From positions 1-7,465 of the forward strand of contig CAKZUM010000209.1 of NCBI GenBank assembly GCA_937921525.1: a DNA stretch of 7,465 nucleotides. The letters run 5' to 3'. Shown here in pieces: positions 1 through 7,439 of the stretch. The position numbers and the translations under genes were made by a program. The stretch's first letter is position 1; every line of letters starts with the position of its first letter. Source of the stretch: an uncultured Saprospiraceae bacterium. GTDB lineage: Bacteria; Bacteroidota; Bacteroidia; Chitinophagales; Saprospiraceae. The notes below the pieces were generated by a model that did no database searches, had not been told where the DNA came from, and was given only the letters and a program-made list of their open reading frames with translations.

Positions 1-3000
1 ATATTCTCTAAAGGGTTCGCATCCAAGACAATTAGGTCAGCTAATTTACCTTCTTTGATAGACCCTAGTTGATGATCCATGCCGAGATAGGTGGCTCCAT
101 TAATAGTGGCACATTTTAAAGCTTCCATGTTGGTCATACCGCCTTGTTGGAGCATCCATAATTCCCAATGTGCGCCAAGCCCTTGTAGCTGACCATGTGC
201 CCCTAAATTGATTTTGACACCAGCATCTGTTAATTTTTTCAAACTCTTAGAAGTTAAGATATGTCCATTCTCATATTCTTCTTCAGGTACCATCGTCCGA
301 TGTCTTGCTCGACTATCGACTACACTTCTAGGAGTAAAACTTAAGAGTCTTTCCTTTTCCCAAACGTTCGTATGCTGATACCAATAATACTCTCCACTCA
401 TGCCCGCATAGTTGACTACCAAGGTCGGTGTATTATGAGATTTGGTTGATGCCCAAAATTTAATAACATCATTATAAAGCGGTGCAACTGGAATATTATG
501 CTCTACCCCAGTATGTCCATCCATCACCATACTCATGTTGTGCATGAAAAAAGAACCGCCCTCTGGCACTACTAAAATGCCTAACTCTCTAGCTGCTTGC
601 ATCACTTGTTGTCGTTGGTTTCGACGTGGTTGGTTATAACTTTTCACAGAAAATGCGCCGTAGGCTTTTGTTCTGCGCAAAGCAGATTTTGCATCCTCTA
701 AGCTATTAATGACTGCCTTAAAATCTCCTTCAGCACCATATAATATAGTACCCGTACTAAATAATCTTGGGCCTACTATTTCACCAGATTTGATTAATTC
801 ACTTTGGGCAAAAGCCATTTCTGTATTTACAGATGGATCGTGCGAAGTCGTTACGCCATAAGCTAAGTTAGCATAATACTCCCATTGCTTTTCTGGACTT
901 AGTCCGTAACGGAAATTACCACTATGCGCATGCACATCCATGATGCCGGGCATAATCGTTTTGTCCGTACAATCTATCGTCGTTGCTTTTCCCGGAATTT
1001 CTATATCTGCTCCGATTGCTTTGATAATATTATCTTCTATTAAGACCGTTCCGTTCTCGATTACTTCATTTCCTTCCATTGTAATAATACGGGCGTTAGT
1101 CAAAGCCAATAAACCTTCTGGTCGATCGCTTTCTACGGTTAGATTGATTTTTAAACCAATAGAATCCATAGGCGGTAAGCTGTCCACCGCACCTTCTAAA
1201 AACTTAAATCGCTCCGTCAAATTATCACTAAAATATTCCTCTCCTAAGGTCCAGAATAATTTATCACTATCCTTTGACCAGTGGATATTGATCCCTGCAT
1301 CTTTGGCTACTTGTGCTACGGGTACGGCTTTCGTCTTTGAAGTCAAGCCGATCTTCTTTCCAATTTTTGGGAAGGGCGCTATGTAAACTTTAAATAATTC
1401 AGACCATGCCACCCACTTATTATCAGGGCTAATATGATAGCGTTGGGCATACTTGCCATCAAAATGTTCTCGCTTATCTTTTCCATCCAGATTCACAGAT
1501 TCTACCGACTTCGTTAAGCTACCAAAAACATAGCCTCCTTTCTGATAAAAAATTCTTTTTCCATCGCTACTAAACTGTGGGAAGCCACCTTGTGGAACGA
1601 CTAATTTTGGGTCCGCACTTCCATCTGCAGGCACTAAATAAATACCCGGTTCTTTACTGTGGGTAAAGCCTTGATGGCTATTTCCGCCGTCTTTTCGATA
1701 GACAATCCATTTGCCATCAGGAGAAAAAGCAGGTGTTCTATAAATGCCTTTTTCTACACTAAGCGTATTGCTTCCCTTACTGCCAATAGTCAATGTTTTG
1801 AGTTGTCCCATCGCTTCATCCTCCCACGTTACGTAAGCTAGTGTACGACCATTCGGCGCATAGGCAGGTTCGAATTCTAATTCTTTGGCATTGGTTAAGC
1901 GTTTGGCTTTTCCATTAGGAAGGCTTTTTTTATATAGATGTCCAATGGCATTAAAAACTACCGCTGATTCATCTGGAGCAGTGATTGCGTGCCGAATTAC
2001 TTTTGCTGTGAATTCATCCGTATAAGCATCATTTTTAAATCTTACCGTTTCTGCTACTTTCGTTTTTATATCAACGGTAAATGGAATTTGTGAAGATGCT
2101 GCTGCTTTCCCTCTAGTAGCGGTAGCCGCTACTTTCCATATTTTACCCAAACCTTGAATCACTATATGTTTATCATCTGGCATCCAATCAAAACCGGGGT
2201 ATACGCCGAAGATTGCCCAAGCTTCTTGCTGGTCTTTACTCAGTTGATCGAACAGAGCATATTCTTCGCCTGTTTCTAAGTGGTGAACCATTAACACAGT
2301 TTTGGTACGAATCCTTTTTATATAAGCCAATTTTTTTCCATCATTAGAAATTTGAGGGCGGGCCGCGCCACCTGGTCCACGTACAACGGTCTTAGTCTCC
2401 CCTGTTTCTCGGTCATATCGTTTGATTACATAAATCTGGCTATTGGGATCTTTATTATATTGAAAATATCCACCAGGGTACATGTCTTCACTATAATAAA
2501 TGTACCGCCCATCAGGAGAGACAACAGGTTCATTGGCATCTTGCTGATCGTTCTTTCTTTTTGTCAATTGTGTACCACTTCCACCTGCAATATGATACAT
2601 CCACATCTCTCCTGCCCCAAGGGAACGCCCTGAAGTAAAATGCTTTCGAGCAACGATATAATCTCCATCAGGCGTCCAACTGGCATTGTTCAATAAACGG
2701 AAATCTTCTTTGGTGATTTGTCGAGCATTTTCCCCGTCTTTATCCATCACCCATATATTGTCTCCGCCTCCCGCATCACTCGTAAACAATAATCGTTTTC
2801 CATCTGGGCTAAATCGAGGTTGTACTTCCCATGCAATACCCGTGCGGATAGCTTTAGCTTTACCACCACTTATAGGCATCATATAAATGTCTCCCAACAT
2901 ATCAAATACAATGGATTTTCCATCTGGGCTTATATCCAGATTCATCCAAGTACCTTCATCTGTAGTGAAGTTTACGTCTTTCCAATTCCATCCTTCTCCT

Positions 3001-3098
3001 GATGGATTATTGACATCCCATTTCTTATCTTTTTCTTGTGCGGTTAGACCTAAACTACAACAAAATATTGTTGCCAAAGCCAGTAAAATATTTTTCAT
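1..3098 (-). CDS. Secreted TolB-like beta-propeller / amidohydrolase fusion protein (C-terminus off the window)
   Basis: I translated the minus strand from the ATG at 3098-3096 and found it open without a stop to base 3, giving 1032 residues with the 3' end cut off. Residues 1-20 form a Sec signal peptide (hydrophobic core ILLALATIFCCSLG, probable cleavage after LTA). There is no lipobox, so export to the periplasm or beyond is expected. About twelve PD40/WD40-like motifs of the SPDGK type follow, near residues 59, 99, 144, 196, 253, 308, 375, 416, 461, 512, 559 and 610, enough for two six-bladed propellers. From about residue 665 an amidohydrolase domain begins (ALTNARIITM). It shows the metal motif HAH (723-725), VKSYNQPRR (K819), GHTGVEH (862-867) and the C-terminal signature GKLADLIVLDANPLEN. 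The family includes cyclic-amide hydrolases and metallo-dipeptidases; the substrate here is unknown. The beta-8 Asp appears to be His968. Probably 30-70 residues are missing. A REP-like palindrome lies just upstream and no Shine-Dalgarno sequence is seen. Confidence 0.93.
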   Translation of the reverse strand, partial: MKNILLALATIFCCSLGLTAQEKDKKWDVNNPSGEGWNWKDVNFTTDEGTWMNLDISPDGKSIVFDMLGDIYMMPISGGKAKAIRTGIAWEVQPRFSPDGKRLLFTSDAGGGDNIWVMDKDGENARQITKEDFRLLNNASWTPDGDYIVARKHFTSGRSLGAGEMWMYHIAGGSGTQLTKRKNDQQDANEPVVSPDGRYIYYSEDMYPGGYFQYNKDPNSQIYVIKRYDRETGETKTVVRGPGGAARPQISNDGKKLAYIKRIRTKTVLMVHHLETGEEYALFDQLSKDQQEAWAIFGVYPGFDWMPDDKHIVIQGLGKIWKVAATATRGKAAASSQIPFTVDIKTKVAETVRFKNDAYTDEFTAKVIRHAITAPDESAVVFNAIGHLYKKSLPNGKAKRLTNAKELEFEPAYAPNGRTLAYVTWEDEAMGQLKTLTIGSKGSNTLSVEKGIYRTPAFSPDGKWIVYRKDGGNSHQGFTHSKEPGIYLVPADGSADPKLVVPQGGFPQFSSDGKRIFYQKGGYVFGSLTKSVESVNLDGKDKREHFDGKYAQRYHISPDNKWVAWSELFKVYIAPFPKIGKKIGLTSKTKAVPVAQVAKDAGINIHWSKDSDKLFWTLGEEYFSDNLTERFKFLEGAVDSLPPMDSIGLKINLTVESDRPEGLLALTNARIITMEGNEVIENGTVLIEDNIIKAIGADIEIPGKATTIDCTDKTIMPGIMDVHAHSGNFRYGLSPEKQWEYYANLAYGVTTSHDPSVNTEMAFAQSELIKSGEIVGPRLFSTGTILYGAEGDFKAVINSLEDAKSALRRTKAYGAFSVKSYNQPRRNQRQQVMQAARELGILVVPEGGSFFMHNMSMVMDGHTGVEHNIPVAPLYNDVIKFWASTKSHNTPTLVVNYAGMSGEYYWYQHTNVWEKERLLSFTPRSVVDSRARHRTMVPEEEYENGHILTSKSLKKLTDAGVKINLGAHGQLQGLGAHWELWMLQQGGMTNMEALKCATINGATYLGMDHQLGSIKEGKLADLIVLDANPLEN

Positions 3099-3122
3099 AC
3101 TATATTTTTTTTATAAAGCTGC

Positions 3123-3199
3123 CGTCGGATGGCTAACGCCGTCCGATGGCGACGAAAACCTTATCATCGGACGGCGTTAGCCATCCGACGATAAGGTTT
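3123..3199. repeat. Compound REP-like palindrome upstream of the amidohydrolase gene
   Basis: Bases 3123-3148 and 3165-3190 are a perfect 26-base inverted repeat separated by 16 bases. The second arm is itself flanked by the 9-base inverted repeat AAACCTTAT (3156-3164) and ATAAGGTTT (3191-3199). Read on the minus strand, which is sense for the downstream gene, 3199-3156 folds as one continuous 19-bp hairpin: 9 bp, then CGTCGGATGG pairing with CCGTCCGATG through two G-U wobbles, with loop CTAACG. The long 26-bp hairpin and the 19-bp hairpin use the same bases and exclude each other. The element is GC-rich within AT-rich surroundings and ends 24 bases before the ATG at 3098. No T-run follows it on the minus strand. 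A short T-run (3204-3209) follows on the plus strand, but no plus-strand gene reads into it. A dispersed intergenic repeat is most likely; an RNA regulatory role is possible. Confidence 0.8.
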
Positions 3200-3278
3200 G
3201 GACTTTTTTAATAGTTACCTCTTTTTTAACTGACGATCTATAGTTGATCTAATCACTTACAGGGAAATATCGTCAGCT

Positions 3279-4271
3279 CTATTCAAATGGATATTTCAAT
3301 CCACACTGCGCCCTTATTTCATCCACAATAGTTATCAATTCTAAGCTATTTTTATGCGACCATTGATCGCTTTCTAATTGCCCATTATGGAGGCATTGCA
3401 TACACTCCTCTATTTCATAAGTGAAGCCTTTACCTCTGGTAGGGTTTACTTTTATTTCCTGCATTTTATTACTTCCTGTACCATCAATAATTCGAAAGCT
3501 TTGGGTTTCATGCCATCGAGAATCTATATAAATACAGCCTTTAGTTCCATAGATTTTCGCAACCGTGTCCGACTCTGAAACAAAACCACAAAATATATTA
3601 GCAATTCCTTTTTTATATTTTAAAATGGCTGCCGTTTGAATATCTGCCCCTGTGTCATGAAAGCGGGCCGTAGCCAGAATTTCTTTTGGTTTACCAAAAA
3701 TAGAATAGGCTAAAAAGATTGGATATACGCCTACATCTAATAAAGAGCCACCTGCCAAATCTAGATTAAACATTCGACTCTCTGGGGGTGCATCTTTGTA
3801 AAAACAAAAATCAGCATTGACATAATTCACTTCTCCTATTCTACCATTTTTAGCTAATTCTATAGACTGCTTTACGGAAGGATTAAATTTAGACCAAAAA
3901 GCTTCCATCATAAACACTTTCTGTTTCTTAGCGGTCTTAATCATTTTTTTAACCTGCTTCTTATTAACGGCAAGTGGCTTTTCACAAAGGACTGCTTTTC
4001 CTGCTTTCATGGCAGCTATAGATAATTCCGCATGAGAATCATGTGGGGTGGCTATGTAGATAATATCAATCGTTTTATCCTTCAATAATTTTTTATAACT
4101 ACCATAGGCTTTTTCTGCTTTATGCTTTTCTGCAAATTCTTTAGCCTTCTTTTTGGTTCTTGACGCTACAGCTCTTAGGTGGGCATTGGGTATTAAGGCC
4201 AGATCGTTGGCAAAATGATTGGCTATATTTCCTAGACCTATTATTCCCCAGTTGACTGTTTTATTTTTCAT
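3279..4271 (-). CDS. Gfo/Idh/MocA-family NAD(P)-dependent oxidoreductase, dihydrodiol/D-xylose dehydrogenase-like
   Basis: This 330-residue cytoplasmic protein has the usual length and layout of the family. An N-terminal Rossmann fold (residues 1 to about 120) carries the dinucleotide loop GLGNIA (12-17), YIATPHDSHAE (72-82) and the conserved CEKPLAVN (96-103) with K98. A C-terminal alpha/beta substrate domain follows, with GGSLLDVGVYP (174-184) including Y183. The strings AVASRTKKKAKEFA, AYGSYKKLL and MEAFWSKF resemble the trans-dihydrodiol dehydrogenase / NADP-dependent D-xylose 1-dehydrogenase branch. K98 and Y183 match the Lys/Tyr expected at the active site there. The gene starts 105 bases after xylA ends, so an oxidation or reduction of xylose or a related sugar is plausible, but the substrate is inferred from context only. 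Other sugar or inositol dehydrogenase activities cannot be excluded. The ATG at 4271 fits the family N-terminus (VNWGIIGLGNIA); no Shine-Dalgarno sequence precedes it. The gene ends with TAG. Confidence 0.92.
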   Translation of the reverse strand: MKNKTVNWGIIGLGNIANHFANDLALIPNAHLRAVASRTKKKAKEFAEKHKAEKAYGSYKKLLKDKTIDIIYIATPHDSHAELSIAAMKAGKAVLCEKPLAVNKKQVKKMIKTAKKQKVFMMEAFWSKFNPSVKQSIELAKNGRIGEVNYVNADFCFYKDAPPESRMFNLDLAGGSLLDVGVYPIFLAYSIFGKPKEILATARFHDTGADIQTAAILKYKKGIANIFCGFVSESDTVAKIYGTKGCIYIDSRWHETQSFRIIDGTGSNKMQEIKVNPTRGKGFTYEIEECMQCLHNGQLESDQWSHKNSLELITIVDEIRAQCGLKYPFE

Positions 4272-4318
4272 TATGATTGTATGCTTTTTATCTCGAATTA
4301 TTTTTTGCCCTAGCGTAC

Positions 4319-4351
4319 ACGTTTACTAAACCTCTGAGGTTTAGTAAACGT
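4319..4351. repeat. 33-base perfect palindrome between xylA and the oxidoreductase gene
   Basis: The arms ACGTTTACTAAACCTC (4319-4334) and GAGGTTTAGTAAACGT (4336-4351) are exact reverse complements around a single central T. The element begins 25 bases past the xylA stop in the direction of transcription. It could form a strong hairpin in the mRNA, but the sense strand continues with GTACGCTAGGGCAAAAAA rather than a T-run, so it is not a typical intrinsic terminator. A diverged copy lies between xylB and xylA at 5752-5784. Roles as an mRNA 3'-end stabiliser, a dispersed repeat or a protein-binding site are all possible. Confidence 0.8.
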
Positions 4352-4376
4352 AACTACCACTAAAAGCACCCTATAA

Positions 4377-5723
4377 TCAAATATACTGATTAATGATATT
4401 TTCAAATAATTCTTGTTGTCCACTTCTAACTTTAGGAGACTTTTTATTTAAAGCAATTTCTGATAAATCTTCCAAACTTAATTTTCCTGCCTCAAAAGCT
4501 TTACCATTAGCACTATTAAAAGATTTATATCTATCTTCTCGTAATTGCTTATAAGTTGATTTTTCTAGTATATCATTGGCTATTAATAAAGCTCTAGCGA
4601 AGATGTCCATGCCTCCAATATGCGCATAGAAAATATCCTCTAAGTCAGTAGAATTTCGTCTAGTCTTTGCATCAAAATTAACGCCTCCACCTTGCAAACC
4701 GCCCGCCTCTAATATCACCAACATTGCCTGTGTCAATTCGGTAATATTATTAGGAAATTGATCAGTGTCCCAGCCATTTTGATAATCTCCTCTATTCGCA
4801 TCTATGCTACCTAATACGCCTGCATCTGCGGAGACTTGTAGCTCGTGCTGAAAAGTATGTTGTGCTAAAGTAGCATGGTTTACCTCTATATTCAGTTTGA
4901 AATCGTCCAGTAAATCATATTGTCTTAAAAATCCGACTACCGTTGCTGCATCATAATCGTATTGGTGCTTGGAAGGTTCTGCTGGCTTTGGTTCAATGAA
5001 GAAAGTTCCTTTGAATCCGTTTTTACGAGCATAGTCTTTAGCCATGTGAAGGAACTGCGCCATGTGATCCAATTCCTTTTTCATATTGGTATTCAATAAA
5101 GACATATAGCCTTCTCGTCCACCCCAGAATACATAATTTTCTCCTCCTAATTTTATCGTTGCATCAATCGCATTTTTCACGGTCGCTCCTGCATAAGCCA
5201 CTACATCGAAATCTGGATTCGTAGCAGCACCATTCATATAGCGAGGATTGGAAAACAAGTTGGCAGTACCCCATAATAGTTTTACGCCAGACTGTTCTTG
5301 CTTTTTAGCAGCATAAGCCGTGATCTTTTCTAATCGCTTAGTAGATTCTAATAAGGTGTCGCCCTCATCTACTAAGTCCACATCATGGAAGCAGTAATAG
5401 GGAATACCCATTTTCGTAATAAACTCAAATGCTGCATCCATTTTATCCTTAGCATTTCTAATTGGATCACTAGATTTTGACCAAGGAAATATTTTGGTAG
5501 GTGCGCCAAAAGGATCGCTCCCATCTCCGCAGAAGGTGTGCCAATAGGCTACTGCAAAACGCAGATGATCTTTCATTGTTTTGCCGCCTACTTTTTGGTT
5601 TTCTTTATACCATTTGAATGCTAATGGATTGTCTGAGTCTCTACCTTCGTATTTTATTTTACCAATATTTTTGAAGTACTCTTTTCTTCCTGTTACAACG
5701 GAGATTTTTGATTTTCTTGCCAT
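4377..5723 (-). CDS. xylA: Xylose isomerase, class II
   Basis: XylA interconverts D-xylose and D-xylulose in the cytoplasm (EC 5.3.1.5) using two divalent metal ions in a TIM barrel. The protein has 448 residues, normal for class II enzymes, which are longer at the N-terminus than class I. Visible signatures are GKIKYEG (21-27), FHDVDL with catalytic H113 and D116, VFWGGREGY (198-206) and FIEPKP (242-247). The metal ligands are all present: E244, E280, H283 (in NIEVNHA), D308 (SIDANRGD), D319, D321 (WDTDQFP) and D351 (NFDAK). Their spacing equals that of the Thermotoga class II enzyme with a constant offset of 12. The enzyme should therefore be active. The ATG at 5723 gives MARKSKISVVTGRKEYF, slightly longer than many homologues before the conserved KEYF. 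The gene lies 68 bases downstream of xylB and is probably co-transcribed with it. No Shine-Dalgarno sequence is visible. Confidence 0.98.
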   Translation of the reverse strand: MARKSKISVVTGRKEYFKNIGKIKYEGRDSDNPLAFKWYKENQKVGGKTMKDHLRFAVAYWHTFCGDGSDPFGAPTKIFPWSKSSDPIRNAKDKMDAAFEFITKMGIPYYCFHDVDLVDEGDTLLESTKRLEKITAYAAKKQEQSGVKLLWGTANLFSNPRYMNGAATNPDFDVVAYAGATVKNAIDATIKLGGENYVFWGGREGYMSLLNTNMKKELDHMAQFLHMAKDYARKNGFKGTFFIEPKPAEPSKHQYDYDAATVVGFLRQYDLLDDFKLNIEVNHATLAQHTFQHELQVSADAGVLGSIDANRGDYQNGWDTDQFPNNITELTQAMLVILEAGGLQGGGVNFDAKTRRNSTDLEDIFYAHIGGMDIFARALLIANDILEKSTYKQLREDRYKSFNSANGKAFEAGKLSLEDLSEIALNKKSPKVRSGQQELFENIINQYI

Positions 5724-5751
5724 GTTTGTTTACTTTTCGTTTGTTTTAGAC

Positions 5752-5784
5752 ATGTTTACTAAATTCTGAAAGTTTAGTAAACGT
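5752..5784. repeat. 33-base imperfect palindrome between xylB and xylA, related to 4319-4351
   Basis: The outer arms ATGTTTACTAAA (5752-5763) and TTTAGTAAACGT (5773-5784) pair except for one position (T5753 opposite G5783). The nine central bases TTCTGAAAG pair only partly. Aligned without gaps to 4319-4351 it has the same length and 25 of 33 identical bases; differences sit at position 2 and in the centre, while both outer arms are kept. It starts 7 bases past the xylB stop on the sense strand. No T-run follows in that direction, so transcription into xylA is not obviously blocked. Confidence 0.72.
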
Positions 5785-5791
5785 TATTCAA

Positions 5792-7297
5792 CTATATAGA
5801 TTTATCATTTTTTTCTTTATCCATCAAATATTTCAAATCAGATTTCCAAATTTGATACGCTTTTTCATATGCCTCATTTTTTTCAGGATGATAGGTCATC
5901 ACTTCTCCATTATGTCCAATAGCTTCTTTTAGTGTTTTATAAAAACCTGTTTCTAAACCAGCTGCTTTAGCCGCACCCGAAGCTCCTGTCGTTTCTACTA
6001 CCGTAATTTTACAACCAACTAAATTGGCAATAGTAGCAGCAAATACTTTTGATTGAAATAAATTATCATTCCCTACACGCATCACCTCTATATTAAATCC
6101 CATGTCCTTCAACAACTCCATCCCATAGACAAAAGAGAAAGCAATGCCCTCTAAGGCTGCACGATACATATGCGCTTGCTTATGTCTATTAAATTGTAGG
6201 TTATTTATTTGAGCACCCATGTTTTCATTTCCTAACATCCGCTCGGCTCCATTACCAAAAGGTAATATTCGTAAACCTTCTGATCCTATCGGAACACTAC
6301 TCGCCATCTGCTCCATGTCTGGGTAACTAATATTGTCATTAGCAATTTGCTGCTTCATCCAACTATACTGAATACCTGCTCCGTTAATACATAACAAGAC
6401 CCCTATTTTTTGTTGATTTTCTGTATAATTGACATGAGCAAAACTATTCACTCTGGAAGCTTTATCATATACGGCTTTGTCAATGACTCCATAAACAACT
6501 CCTGAGGTGCCACCAGTAGCCGCAATTTCACCAGGCTCTAATACATTTAAGGATAAAGCATTATTGGGCTGATCTCCTGCACGATAGGTAATTGGGATGC
6601 CAGCAGGTAGGCCAGTCATTTTAGCAGCTTCAGTTGTAAGGGTACCTTGATTGGAACAAGTAGGTACTACGGTTGGTATAAGTTCTTCTTTTATACCATA
6701 GTAATTTAATAAATCAGTGGCTGTATTTCCTTTTTGAAAATCCCATAAAATACCTTCTGAAAGACCAGAAGGCGTTGTGCAAATTTGTCCAGTCAGCTTC
6801 ATCCCAATATAATCACCGGGCAGCATCATTTTATCAATCTGCGCATAAATATCTGGTTCATTCTCTTTGACCCATTTCAGTTTAGAAGCGGTGAAGTTTC
6901 CAGGGGAGTTAAGAAAATTATTTAGACAAGTAGTTTCTCCTAAGTCTTCAAAGGCTTGATCGCCAATGGAAACTGCTCGGCTATCGCACCAAATAATTGC
7001 AGGGCGCAGTACTTGTTGCTTCTTGTCAACGACTACCAATCCGTGCATCTGGTAGGCTATTCCAACACCCCGAATTAATTCGGGATCGATATTCGTGGAG
7101 GCCAACAATTTCTTAGTGGCAGTACAAAGATGCTCCCACCAAACGGATGGTTCTTGCTCTGCCCAACCGGGTTGTTTAGCAATAATATCCATCTCTGTTT
7201 TAGGAGCTTGAACAACGCTTATTGTCTCTCCAGATTCTGTGTCCACTAATGCCACTTTGATGGAGGAACTTCCTATGTCATATCCGATTAAATACAC
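5792..7297 (-). CDS. xylB: Xylulokinase, FGGY carbohydrate kinase family (GTG start)
   Basis: XylB transfers the gamma-phosphate of ATP to D-xylulose, giving D-xylulose 5-phosphate for the pentose phosphate pathway (EC 2.7.1.17). The 501-residue length is typical of the family. The N-terminal FGGY domain opens with the phosphate loop GYDIGSSSIKVAL (5-17), followed by GWAEQEP (44-50), the sugar-contact region YQMHGLVVVD (82-91) and WCDSRA (103-108). RAGDQPNNAL (239-248) contains D242, the expected catalytic base. The C-terminal domain has ATGGTSGVVYG (260-270), LEGIAFSF (382-389) and the nucleotide-binding stretch TTGASGAAKAAGLETG (436-451). The start codon is GTG at 7297-7295. A TAA lies in frame immediately upstream (7300-7298), so no longer start exists, and the protein begins like its homologues (MYLIGYDIGSSS). 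No Shine-Dalgarno sequence is seen. It is the first gene of the minus-strand cluster. Other FGGY kinases are possible in principle, but the adjacent xylA makes xylulose the best call. Confidence 0.96.
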   Translation of the reverse strand: MYLIGYDIGSSSIKVALVDTESGETISVVQAPKTEMDIIAKQPGWAEQEPSVWWEHLCTATKKLLASTNIDPELIRGVGIAYQMHGLVVVDKKQQVLRPAIIWCDSRAVSIGDQAFEDLGETTCLNNFLNSPGNFTASKLKWVKENEPDIYAQIDKMMLPGDYIGMKLTGQICTTPSGLSEGILWDFQKGNTATDLLNYYGIKEELIPTVVPTCSNQGTLTTEAAKMTGLPAGIPITYRAGDQPNNALSLNVLEPGEIAATGGTSGVVYGVIDKAVYDKASRVNSFAHVNYTENQQKIGVLLCINGAGIQYSWMKQQIANDNISYPDMEQMASSVPIGSEGLRILPFGNGAERMLGNENMGAQINNLQFNRHKQAHMYRAALEGIAFSFVYGMELLKDMGFNIEVMRVGNDNLFQSKVFAATIANLVGCKITVVETTGASGAAKAAGLETGFYKTLKEAIGHNGEVMTYHPEKNEAYEKAYQIWKSDLKYLMDKEKNDKSI

Positions 7298-7439
7298 TTA
7301 GTTGAATATAAAAGTAGTCGAGCTAGATAGTTTAACTTTTAAAGGTAGCCTTGCTATCCCTTTTGGTCCACCACTTGTGGTCAAGAAATTGAATGTGTCA
7401 AACAAAGAAAGGAATTATATTGGAAAGGAGTGTAAAATT
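7298..7439. promoter_or_regulatory. Divergent intergenic region between xylB and the gene starting at 7440
   Basis: This 142-base spacer should hold the xylB promoter (minus strand) and that of the plus-strand gene. I see no convincing match to the Bacteroidota promoter pair TTTG and TAnnTTTG on either strand. The nearest on the minus strand is TACCTTTA (7347-7340), without a good upstream TTTG. Short dyads are present: ACCAC-TT-GTGGT (7370-7381), TTTAA-CTT-TTAAA (7331-7343) and GGTAGC-CTT-GCTATC (7344-7358, one G-T pair). Any could be an operator for a xylose-responsive regulator, but each is short enough to be chance. Confidence 0.4.
7424..7430 (+). promoter_or_regulatory. Shine-Dalgarno-like ribosome binding site
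   Basis: AAAGGAG lies nine bases before the ATG at 7440, an ideal spacing for pairing with the 16S rRNA 3' end. It is the main support for a plus-strand gene start here. It stands out because none of the four minus-strand genes has such a site. Confidence 0.5.

Noticed and set aside
940..1386. Plus-strand open frame of 148 codons, and other plus-strand frames between 1659 and 3180
   Set aside because: They lie antisense to, or mostly overlap, the continuous amidohydrolase frame. Their translations lack recognisable domains, and the minus strand codes for clear family motifs throughout.
3039..3098. Lipoprotein signal in the amidohydrolase N-terminus because of the Cys pair at residues 13-14
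   Set aside because: The residues before the Cys pair (ATIF) do not fit a lipobox, and a normal signal peptidase I site (LTA) follows.
3230..3276. Inverted repeat CTGACGAT / ATCGTCAG downstream of the oxidoreductase gene as a terminator
   Set aside because: The stem is only 8 bp with a 31-base loop, and the minus strand continues with TTAAAAAAG rather than a T-run, so chance is as likely.
3378..3578. Short plus-strand open frame inside the oxidoreductase gene, and a similar one at 5581-5769 over the xylA start
   Set aside because: Both are antisense shadows of well-supported genes, with no Shine-Dalgarno sequence and no recognisable product.
4319..4351. Intrinsic terminator ending a xylBA transcript
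   Set aside because: The hairpin is strong, but neither strand has a T-run directly after it, and a related copy sits between xylB and xylA, where termination would make little sense.
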